Of a DNA stretch of 36,087 bases, positions 29,875 through 36,087 are shown piece after piece. Both the position numbers and the translations under genes were made by a program. The stretch's first letter is position 1, and the number at the start of each line of letters is the position of its first letter. This stretch comes from Subtercola sp. Z020 (GTDB lineage Bacteria; Actinomycetota; Actinomycetes; Actinomycetales; Microbacteriaceae): positions 1 through 36,087 of the forward strand of contig NZ_PSTT01000028.1 in NCBI RefSeq assembly GCF_002931235.1. The letters run 5' to 3'. Under the pieces are notes generated by a model. It did not search any database, was not told the DNA's origin, and was given only the letters and a program-made list of their open reading frames with translations.

Positions 29875-30216
29875 ATGACCGAGCAGGCAAATGGGCTCGT
29901 CGATGAGCGGGTGTTCTACCGTGACATCAAGCCCTACGACGCGCCTCAGGAGTTGGCCGAATTGCACGGGCCCGCACGGGGCCCGATGGTGCTCCCGCTC
30001 AACGTCTACTGAGGGCCCGCTCACACCTTCGAGCTCGACAACGAGTCGGACGTCGTTGAGGCCTATCAGGCGGCGCTCCGAGAGGGACGTGTCGAGGATC
30101 AGGCCGAGATTCTGAACCCTGGTCTGCTGGTTTCGATCTGGCCTGAGTTGCTGCTGCCTGCTCCTGTTCGGGTGCTGTGGGAGGATCGTTTTCCGGTATT
30201 GGCCCTGCGTGAATGA
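29875..30216 (+). pseudogene. Unknown gene upstream of AbiEii, interrupted by TGA
   Basis: A 113-codon frame starts MTEQANGLVDERVFYRDIKP and ends PVRVLWEDRFPVLALRE. It is broken by an in-frame TGA at 30010-30012, between LPLNVY and GPAHTFELDN, most easily explained by TGG (Trp) to TGA. Codon use after the stop is as good as before. The family is unknown; small partner genes commonly precede AbiEii-like toxins, so it may be an antitoxin. Its last codons overlap the GTG of the next gene. Confidence 0.65.
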
Positions 30217-30863
30217 TGATCTCCAGCTGCAGTAGGGACTCACGCAGCTTGCTCTAGCCGCACTGCGTGATCACGCGTTTGCCCTGGCGGGTTCTGGTGC
30301 GATTCGAGAGCACGGCTTCATGAACCGGCCAACGCAGGATGTCGACCTCTTCACGAACGACCCGGATCCCGAATCCTTCGACGACGCAGTCGACGGGTTG
30401 GTTCTGGAACTAGAGATCGCCGGCTTTTCGGTGGAACCTGTGCGTCGTTCTCCGCGCTTCGCGCAGTTGCGCATTACAACCGCTACGGGTCACTCAGTCG
30501 ACATGGATCTCGCTGTCAACTGGCGAGAGCGAGATCCCGTCGCACTCGCAGTCGGGCCGGTACTGAGTCTTGAGGACGCGGTCGGCAACAAGGTGAGCGC
30601 GCTGTACTCGCGGCCCGAGGCGCGCGACTACCTCGACGTCGATGCGATTCGCTTGAGCGGGTGGTTCACCGATGAGCACCTACTCTCCGCCCGTCGCGGA
30701 GAGGGATCGGGGCTTTGATCTGATGATGTTCGCTGACCAGCTAGATCACGTGACGCGAATCCTGCCAGAGCGCGTCGAGAGGTACGGCGTCAGCGCCGAA
30801 GAGCTTGGCGCAATCAAAGAGCGCTTTGTTCGTTGGGCAGCCGCTATTCGATCGAGCGCCTGA
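30209..30863 (+). pseudogene. AbiEii/AbiGii-type nucleotidyltransferase toxin, broken
   Basis: The full frame begins with a GTG at 30209 (overlapping the upstream gene). A TAG at 30233-30235, probably from CAG, stops it after eight codons. It then reads LRDHAFALAGSGAIREHGFM and RPTQDVDLFTNDPDPESFDD, the active-site pattern of AbiEii nucleotidyltransferases. Near 30690 the frame shifts; AERDRGFDLMMFADQLDHVT and on to the stop at 30863 is the natural end. A shorter product from the Met at 30320 would lack the GSG part of the active site. AbiEii toxins act in phage abortive infection; this copy is inactive as read. Confidence 0.78.
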
Positions 30864-31020
30864 GGGACTCTTGCAGTGTGATTACCCTTCGACATGACTG
30901 GTTCAGCTCCTGAACAAGCTCGGCTTCAACGCCATCGACCCACGATCGTAGGGGGTAGGGGTCGCGCCACGCACGCCCCACTTCGCCCCACCGCGCCTCG
31001 CTCGGCGCGCGAGGGTGGCG

Positions 31021-31172
31021 GGGCGCTGGCGCGCCGTTGCCGGCCCAGGTCAGGCGGCTGTGAGGTACACCAACTCCTGCAACGTCGATGCGTCGACAAG
31101 GGAGCGAGCCTGCAGCAGGTGGTCGGCCGCGACTAGCGCCAGGTGGTTGGCTCCGGCCGGATCCAAGCTGAA
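31021..31172. pseudogene. Copy of the 3' end of the 174-residue gene
   Basis: Matches 33584-33735 at about 90%: the last 40 codons or so of the minus-strand gene at 33613-34137 plus bases beyond its stop. No start is present. The rest of the gap 30864-31410 shows no intact gene. Confidence 0.8.
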
Positions 31173-31325
31173 GGCTACCCGTGGACCTGGGTCGTGTTTA
31201 CAACGCCCACGTATCCGCCGGGGCCCTTCACTGCCGGAGTTGTGACCGCCATTTGTAATGCCTCAGACGGCGGTTGCAAACGAGACAAAGCTTTCGTTGA
31301 CGGATGTTACTGCGAAGGGATTTGA
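31173..31325 (+). pseudogene. Possible C-terminal fragment of an unknown exported protein
   Basis: Directly after the copied segment, one frame reads GYPWTWVVFTTPTYPPGPFT, then AGVVTAICNASDGGCKRDKA and VDGCYCEGI before a stop. It has four Cys and aromatic residues, unlike chance translation of GC-rich DNA, but no start or signal peptide. It may be the end of a gene cut off when the segment 31021-31172 was inserted. Weakly supported. Confidence 0.3.
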
Positions 31326-31410
31326 GGACTTCCCGCGGTCGCCGTCGCCGGGTAAACATGGCAGATCCGAACGGTGGATTCGGCTTCGAGGGGGAAGAAA
31401 TGGGGTATTC

Positions 31411-31957
31411 ATGTTCAACACATCCGCTTCCCGTAGGGGAGCTCTCGCAGGATCGACTCTGGCGCTGTCAGTTGCGCTAGCGCTGATCGCTGCGCCTTCG
31501 GCACATGCTGTTGAAGGCCCGGCTGAAACTGTGTCGGCTGCTTCGACTGCCGCCGAGAACAACGACGCTGCGAATCCCGTGGCGCCGCTGCAGGCATTGG
31601 GGGACGACGAGTCCATCGCGAGCGTCATGAGTCCTTCGGGGTGCGCCGGCCAGACCGACTACGCGCACGTGTCGGGCATACGCATCCGTGCACGGTCGGA
31701 CGACATGCGGCACGACGGTTGCTGCTCTCGGAGTGACGACGACCATTCAGCGACTCGGTTGGCTCTATTGGGAGAGTCAGCTGGCCGACGACTCCTCTCG
31801 GGCGAACTCGAATAACTCGCAGGACGCTCATCCTCATCTGGACTGTTCGGGGAGCGGGAGCCAGGCGTATCGGGGTGTGTCGTCGCACTACTCGAGAGAG
31901 GCGAGCGGAACGTACTACGCGAACACAGTCGGGGCGAGCGCACGATTCAGCTGCTGA
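31411..31957 (+). pseudogene. Secreted hypothetical protein, frameshifted
   Basis: The ATG at 31411 opens a signal peptide (RRGALAGSTLALSVALALIA to SAHA). The frame goes to CAGQTDYAHVSG, then shifts by one base near 31670-31677. The other frame continues AYASVHGRTTCGTTVAALGV, TTTIQRLGWLYWESQLADDS and CSGSGSQAYRGVSSHYSREA and stops at 31955-31957. The joined product of about 181 residues with four Cys resembles a family of small secreted actinobacterial proteins of unknown role. As read, the product ends wrongly near 31815. Confidence 0.65.
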
Positions 31958-31991
31958 TCGTCGGTCTGATTCTTCACTGGCGGTCAGACCG

Positions 31992-32575
31992 ATGATTTCG
32001 AGGTCCACGCAGGTCGCCGCGGTTGTTGCGGTCACGGCGACCTGTCTTCTTGCCGCATGCAGTGCAGGGGTTGAGCCATCGGGGACGAGTCCGTCCGAGA
32101 TCGCCAGTCACCCGCTCACGAAGCTCGAAGCAGCCCCCGAGAAGGTGCCGAACCTGATGGTGGACGGCCAACCGATCTCGCCAGCATTTGTCGACTGGCA
32201 CGTCAACGGGGAGCATGTAACCTCTCGGACAGCCCCGGATCAGGACGATGCCGTTCTGCCCACTGTCACAGCAGGCTTCTCCACACTGCGGCTCGAATTC
32301 GACTCGAATGTTGGGGCCGCCCAGTTGTACGTCACGTTCTTCACGGAGCTCGACGCGCGAGGGGTTCCGATGGATGCTGCGGGTGATGAGATCGATGTCT
32401 TGCGACGACGTCCCGATGCAAGGTTGAACGTGGCGAGGGGCAGATGATCCTGGGCGTCACACGACCGGAGGTGAGTCTGCTGATGGTGGTTCACTTGGCT
32501 TACTACACCGACGCTGCTGATCCTGATCGTGGCTTGGAGCTCGACGCAGCAAGTTGGGGAGTCAGGTTCAGTTGA
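31992..32575 (+). pseudogene. Putative lipoprotein, frameshifted
   Basis: The ATG at 31992 starts MISRSTQVAAVVAVTATCLL with a lipobox LAAC near residue 22, so it would be anchored in the membrane. Read through, it ends at 32447 with low-quality residues (VLRRRPDARL). After a one-base shift near 32398-32402 the frame continues ATTSRCKVERGEGQMILGVT, LLMVVHLAYYTDAADPDRGL and SWGVRFS to a stop at 32573-32575. The family is unknown. It lies 34 bases after the secreted protein above in the same direction, so both form one operon. Confidence 0.6.
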
Positions 32576-32609
32576 CAACCTCCTCTTCTGAACGTCTGGC
32601 GGTTCGATT

Positions 32610-33284
32610 GTGAAGTTCGGGCCGGCGGAAACAGCCGATCTGTTTCGAGCTTTGGAATCGTCTGCAAGTGCCGCGGGCCCGGTGGTGGGCTCCTACGTTG
32701 GTGGTCAATTTGAGGCATACGTTCGGGTCGTCAACCCTGCCGTTGCCGGCGCCGGCAGTGCGGACCAGCGCAGACGATCGTGGGGATCCCTGATTGATTG
32801 TTCGCGAAGTTTCGATGGATCGACAGCGCAGTGGGCGGAGATCCGTGACTCGATGTCGGACGCGAGCGACTTTGACGAGCCGGCGATGGGTCGGCTGGAG
32901 CCTGCGACCGCTCGCGCTCTTGCGAACTTACTCTCACAACACACCGCGTCGCCGGACGAATGCTCCTTCGCTTGGTGGATCGGATACGCGGATGTGCGCG
33001 TACCTGCCGAGGCGCCACGTGTTTTTCTGCCGCCGGGGCGGGAGATGTTCGTGATGCAAGGCGGTGTGAGCGACGGCGCGGATGAGCATGCCGGTTGGGG
33101 TATCGGGCGTACACCGCTGCGCTGGCTTCCCCGCGACAGAGCGTGGAGTGTGGGCAACGACATCTACGGCCGGAGCGTTTTCGTCGGCGGAACCGACGCC
33201 GCAATTTCCGAACTCCTAGAGCATCCAGACCTCGAAGCGTACGTCGTCAGTCCTGAAACGCCGGTGATGCCCGAAGACTGGTGA
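32610..33284 (+). CDS. Hypothetical protein, 224 residues
   Basis: Not recognised as a named family, but the C-terminal part (RDRAWSVGNDIYGRSVFVGG and ISELLEHPDLEAYVVS) has the pattern of conserved actinobacterial proteins of unknown function. Soluble, without signal peptide. The start is a GTG at 32610 with no good ribosome site. The frame is intact, unlike its two upstream neighbours, and it may be read in the same operon. Middle part: ATARALANLLSQHTASPDEC and FAWWIGYADVRVPAEAPRVF. Confidence 0.62.
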   Translation: MKFGPAETADLFRALESSASAAGPVVGSYVGGQFEAYVRVVNPAVAGAGSADQRRRSWGSLIDCSRSFDGSTAQWAEIRDSMSDASDFDEPAMGRLEPATARALANLLSQHTASPDECSFAWWIGYADVRVPAEAPRVFLPPGREMFVMQGGVSDGADEHAGWGIGRTPLRWLPRDRAWSVGNDIYGRSVFVGGTDAAISELLEHPDLEAYVVSPETPVMPEDW

Positions 33285-33298
33285 GGCGGCTGGCGCGG

Positions 33299-33535
33299 TC
33301 AGGTCGCGGCGCGGGCCGCGAGGGGGCGGCGCCGGCGAACGCGTCGTCGAGGTGGGCCATGGTGCGCCCCGATGGCCGAAGTGACGCCGGCGTGGCTGAT
33401 CGCGAAGGCCATTGCGAGGTGGGTGAGAGAGAGTCCGGCCAAGGCGGCTAGGGGGATGAGCTGTTCGACCACGTCGAGGCGGCGCTGGTCTGAGAGGTAG
33501 GTGAGGCGGGCGGCGCGGAGCAGGTCGGTGGGGCG
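33299..33535 (-). pseudogene. Fragment of the aldo/keto reductase gene
   Basis: The reverse strand encodes RAARLTYLSDQRRLDVVEQL, GLSLTHLAMAFAISHAGVTS and a final RRRPLAARAA, the C-terminal third of the reductase at 34454-35479 at high identity. About 55 residues between VTSAI and RRPLAARAA are deleted or scrambled. No start is present. Confidence 0.82.
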
Positions 33536-33612
33536 GCTGTTTTGGCTTGCCGGGCTGCCCTCTGTACCTTTTGGGCAACTGAGGGGCGCTGGCACGCCGC
33601 CGCCGGCTCAGG

Positions 33613-34137
33613 TCAGGCGGCGGTGAGGGGCACCAACTCCTGCAACGTCGATGCGTCGACGAGGGAGCGAGCCTGCAGCAGGTGGTCGGCCGCGACTAGC
33701 GCCAAATGGTCGGCGCCGGCCGGATCCAAGCTGAGGTAGTCGTGCGTGACGAGCCATTTGGACACGCGCGCCCACGAGTACAGGGACCAGCCGTCGTCTG
33801 AGATGGGCGCCGGGAACCCGCCCGGACCACGTTTTCCTGCCGCAAGGAGGCGCAGCGATTCGTAGCTGCGATCGAGTCGAGCCGCGATCGTCTTCAACGA
33901 GACGAGGTCTTCGTCTCTGACTCCCGTGACCATGAAGCCCGCCCGGCGGGCGTTCTCAACCACGCTGACGACAGCGGCGGTGAGCGAATCCGCTTCGCGT
34001 GTGACCATCAGAATTCCGACACCTCTTTCGATTCCAGGCGTGGCGTCATCCAATCCCGCGTCGAACAGGATGTCGTAGTCGTCGTCGGTCAGCGGGCGGT
34101 CGAGGGTCGCAGTGAACTCGTACAGTGGCACGATCAA
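33613..34137 (-). CDS. Conserved 174-residue protein, probable antitoxin/regulator partner
   Basis: The N-terminal part reads YEFTATLDRPLTDDDYDILF, then ERGVGILMVTREADSLTAAV, an alpha/beta ferredoxin-like pattern. Residues 105-135 look like a DNA-binding helix-turn-helix: LKTIAARLDRSYESLRLLAA, then GKRGPGGFPAP, followed by WSLYSWARVSKWL. Similar two-gene units with a small protein like the next gene are common in actinobacteria; I read it as the regulator/antitoxin of such a unit. The TTG start at 34137 overlaps the small gene stop (TTGA). Its 3' end is copied at 31021-31172. Confidence 0.65.
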   Translation of the reverse strand: MIVPLYEFTATLDRPLTDDDYDILFDAGLDDATPGIERGVGILMVTREADSLTAAVVSVVENARRAGFMVTGVRDEDLVSLKTIAARLDRSYESLRLLAAGKRGPGGFPAPISDDGWSLYSWARVSKWLVTHDYLSLDPAGADHLALVAADHLLQARSLVDASTLQELVPLTAA

Positions 34138-34361
34138 GTCCTTCCGTGTGCATGTCTGGCGAGAAACCGCTCGATGTCTCTCGCGTTGTTCTCGGGTACT
34201 CGCGGCGTGGACCAGATCGACACCTCATCACCGCAGGTGCGGCAACGAACCAGGCCCCATCTGTGGCCGCGATGAACTTCGACTACCGCGAAGGAGGTAG
34301 CGTTGACGATCCTGAGTACGGTGTTGATGGCGTTCTTCGGGTGCCTTCCGGCACTAACCAC
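34134..34361 (-). CDS. Small 75-residue protein, possible HicA-like toxin
   Basis: RHPKNAINTVLRIVNATSFA is helical, and then VVEVHRGHRWGLVRCRTCGD and VSIWSTPRVPENNARDIERF follow. His-x-Trp-Gly, a CxxC pair and STPRxPxNxAxxIxRF are hallmarks of a small actinobacterial family that I recall as being paired with 170-residue proteins. The fold resembles HicA (dsRNA-binding-like) toxins, but this is inference. A GTG at 34361 is 6 bases from TAGACT (34368-34373), with TTGCAT 16 bases further, giving a leaderless promoter. The stop overlaps the 174-residue gene. Confidence 0.58.
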   Translation of the reverse strand: MVSAGRHPKNAINTVLRIVNATSFAVVEVHRGHRWGLVRCRTCGDEVSIWSTPRVPENNARDIERFLARHAHGRT

Positions 34362-34367
34362 GGCAAC

Positions 34368-34396
34368 AGTCTAACCGGGTGTTGTGAATATGCAAC
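34368..34396 (-). promoter_or_regulatory. Promoter of the 75/174-residue pair with short inverted repeat
   Basis: On the minus strand TTGCAT (34390-34395) and TAGACT (34368-34373) are 16 bases apart, and the GTG follows after 6 bases. GTTG-TGAATATG-CAAC (34381-34396) overlaps the -35 box and could be an operator. Confidence 0.5.
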
Positions 34397-34410
34397 GGCT
34401 ACCTTTCTGT

Positions 34411-34433
34411 TATAATGAGATATCGTCATTATA
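34411..34433. promoter_or_regulatory. AT-rich palindrome with outward TATAAT boxes
   Basis: TATAATGA-7-TCATTATA is a perfect inverted repeat. Each arm holds a TATAAT on one strand. It stands out as AT-rich in GC-rich DNA, between the 3' end of the reductase and the promoter of the 75-residue gene. It may be an operator, a second promoter or a bidirectional promoter. Confidence 0.5.
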
Positions 34434-34453
34434 GTTTGAGAGGCAGAAGGGCG

Positions 34454-35479
34454 TCAGGCCGCGGCGCGGGCCGCGAGGGGACGACGGCGGAGCGCCGGGT
34501 CGAGCTGCGCGGGGGTGCGGTACGCCATGTCGAGCGGGCTGACGTCGGTGCCGGGCGGCACGAGGGCGTCGATCTGCGACAGCACGTCGTCGTCGAGAAC
34601 CACGTCAGCCCCGGCGAGCACGTCGTCGAGGTGCTGCATGGTGCGCGGCCCGATGATGGCCGACGTGACGCCGGGGTGCGCGATCGCGAAGGCCATCGCG
34701 AGGTGGGTGAGGGAGAGTCCGGCTGCAGTGGCGAGCGGGAGGAGCTGTTCGACCACGTCGAGGCGGCGCTCGTCCGAGAGGTAGGTGAAGTGGGCGGCCC
34801 TGCGCAGGTCTGTGGGCTCGCCTCGCCGTACGCGGCCCGTCAGCATCCCGCCCGCCAGGGGGCTGTAGACGAGGGTGCCCATGCCGAAGCGCTCGGCGAC
34901 GGGGAACACTTCGGCTTCGATGCCGCGGTTCAGGATGCTGTAGGTGGGCTGCTCGCTGCGGAAGCGTTCGAGGCCGCGGCGCTCGGAGACCCACTGGGCC
35001 TCGACCATGTCGCTGGCGGGCATGGAGGACGAGCCGATGGCGCGCACCTTGCCGGCGTGGATGAGGTCGGAGAGGGCCGAGAGGGTCTCCTCGATGTCGG
35101 TCGAGGGGTCGGGGCGGTGGATCTGGTAGAGGTCGATGTAGTCGGTCTGCAGGCGGCGGAGGGAGTTCTCGACCTCGGCGATGATCCAGCGGCGGGAGTT
35201 GCCCCGGTGGTTGGGGTCCTCGCTCATCGGCAGGCTCAGTTTGGTGGCGAGCACGACTGAATCGCGGCGGCCGGCGAGGGCCTTGCCCACGATCTGCTCG
35301 GACTCGCCGTGGGAGTACATGTCGGCGGTGTCGACGAAGTTGATGCCGGCATCCAGTGCCCTGTGGATGATCGCGACCGATTCTTCGTGGTCGGGATTGC
35401 CCATCTGGCCGAACATCATGGTGCCGAGGGCGTAGGGGCTGACCTGGATGCCGGTGCGGCCGAGGGTGCGGTACTGCAT
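34454..35479 (-). CDS. Aldo/keto reductase
   Basis: 341 residues, TIM-barrel NADPH-dependent reductase. The catalytic tetrad is visible: Asp in GINFVDTADMYSHGESE, with Tyr beside it, Lys in VVLATKLSLP, and His in DLYQIHRPDPS. Cofactor-binding motifs YSPLAGGMLTGRV and SAIIGPRT lie near the C-terminus. The YghZ/Tas-like branch acts on aldehydes and ketones; the substrate is unknown. GGAGAAACCC precedes the ATG. It is divergent from a TetR gene with two operators between, so expression is likely induced by a ligand of that regulator. A partial copy lies at 33299-33535. Confidence 0.92.
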   Translation of the reverse strand: MQYRTLGRTGIQVSPYALGTMMFGQMGNPDHEESVAIIHRALDAGINFVDTADMYSHGESEQIVGKALAGRRDSVVLATKLSLPMSEDPNHRGNSRRWIIAEVENSLRRLQTDYIDLYQIHRPDPSTDIEETLSALSDLIHAGKVRAIGSSSMPASDMVEAQWVSERRGLERFRSEQPTYSILNRGIEAEVFPVAERFGMGTLVYSPLAGGMLTGRVRRGEPTDLRRAAHFTYLSDERRLDVVEQLLPLATAAGLSLTHLAMAFAIAHPGVTSAIIGPRTMQHLDDVLAGADVVLDDDVLSQIDALVPPGTDVSPLDMAYRTPAQLDPALRRRPLAARAAA

Positions 35480-35528
35480 GGGTTTCTCCTTGTGGCTTTG
35501 CGTAGGGGGCTGGCTTATGCTGGTAAGT

Positions 35529-35573
35529 GGGACAGTGTCCCGATACGTTCACCACGATATGGGACATTGTCCC
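35529..35573. promoter_or_regulatory. Twin operators between the reductase and tetR
   Basis: GGGACA-G-TGTCCC (35529-35541) and GGGACA-T-TGTCCC (35561-35573) are identical in both arms, with centres 32 bases (about three helix turns) apart. They lie between divergent genes and are the natural binding sites of the TetR protein encoded to the right. Confidence 0.82.
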
Positions 35574-35590
35574 GTTTAGCAAGGAGCAGG

Positions 35591-36087
35591 ATGCCCCGCG
35601 TCGACGCACAGCGGAATATGGATGCTCTGCTGACGGCTGCGAAGGAGGAGTTCGCGGCGTCGGGGGTCGACGTGAACGTGCGTGCGATCGCGGCACGTGC
35701 GGGGGTGGGCACGGCGACGCTGTACCGGCACTATCCGCTGCGGTCGGACCTCATCGCTGCCGTGTTCCGGCAGGAGATCGACGAGGTCGCCGCGGCGGCC
35801 GGGGCCCTGGCGGCTACGGCGGGGTCGCCGTTCGAGGCGCTGCTGCTGTGGCTGCGGCGCTACACCTCGTTCGTGGCGACGAAGCAGGGGCTGGCGTCGG
35901 CGCTGCACTCGGGCGACCCGGCCTACAGCGCGCTGCCGGGGTATTTCGAGGGGCAGGTGGGGGGTGCGCTGCAGGGGTTGCTCGATGCGGCCGAGGCGTC
36001 GGGCGAGATTCGCGGGGGAGTCGGGGCGGTCGAGTTGCTGGGGGCGGTCGCGAACCTCAGCGTGCCGCTGCCGGGGGAGGTGGATGC
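35591..36087 (+). CDS. TetR family transcriptional regulator (cut by window end)
   Basis: At least 165 residues, open at the right edge. The N-terminal helix-turn-helix is standard: RNMDALLTAAKEEFAASGVD, VNVRAIAARAGVGTATLYRH and YPLRSDLIAAVFRQEI. The C-terminal ligand domain starts with AGSPFEALLLWLRRYTSFVA. AAGGAG lies 4 bases before the ATG. The start of its promoter overlaps the right operator, so it represses itself and the divergent reductase. The inducer is unknown. Confidence 0.9.
   Translation, partial: MPRVDAQRNMDALLTAAKEEFAASGVDVNVRAIAARAGVGTATLYRHYPLRSDLIAAVFRQEIDEVAAAAGALAATAGSPFEALLLWLRRYTSFVATKQGLASALHSGDPAYSALPGYFEGQVGGALQGLLDAAEASGEIRGGVGAVELLGAVANLSVPLPGEVD

Overview
The window is high-GC DNA from an actinobacterium. 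Protein style, the RuMP pair hxlA-hxlB, DUF4214 and TMEM175 genes, and the many promoters of the form TANNNT-6/7 nt-start codon suggest Microbacteriaceae. That placement is inferred from style; no marker gene was compared. About 1-16,100 and 34,450-36,087 look like ordinary chromosome. About 16,130-34,400 is an accessory region rich in defence and toxin-antitoxin genes, duplicated segments and broken genes.

Left chromosomal part: repeats (1-339), tRNA-Gln with a terminator, a histidine phosphatase whose 3' end is duplicated beside a GC-rich tandem repeat, a secreted lysozyme-like protein, a META-domain lipoprotein, a small membrane protein, an MBL-fold hydrolase, a diacylglycerol-kinase-like lipid kinase, an EVE protein with DoxX, a MarR regulator with a frameshifted MATE exporter, tRNA-Glu, a VOC protein, an ATPase-LuxR fusion regulator divergent from hxlB-hxlA (formaldehyde fixation by the ribulose monophosphate pathway), a TMEM175-like channel, a CIRCE-controlled hsp20, two small unknown genes and a secreted DUF4214 protein.

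Accessory part: two paralogous blocks share the order SHOCT protein, 107-aa protein, secreted protein, (HEPN) MNT nucleotidyltransferase, DUF2075. Block A (16,169-20,557) also carries a BrnT-like toxin-antitoxin pair and an overlapping MazG / GIY-YIG-DUF2075 operon. Block B (23,850-26,774) carries an intact HEPN-MNT pair and two DUF2075 fragments. Between the blocks lies a lower-GC pair on the minus strand: an HD-domain protein with a degenerate STAND-like NTPase module, overlapping by 4 nt a TPR protein. This is the best candidate for an undescribed conflict system. Next come an HNH nuclease with a cytosine-5 methyltransferase (type II restriction-modification), a decayed TetR gene, a decayed AbiEii operon, frameshifted secreted proteins, and a 75-aa/174-aa pair that looks like a toxin-antitoxin module.

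Right end: an aldo/keto reductase divergent from a TetR regulator (cut by the window end), with two identical-arm operators between them. A partial copy of the reductase and one of the 174-aa gene sit upstream, so short segments here have been copied repeatedly.

Many genes carry single indels or nonsense changes. Whether this is decay or sequencing error cannot be settled from the sequence alone.
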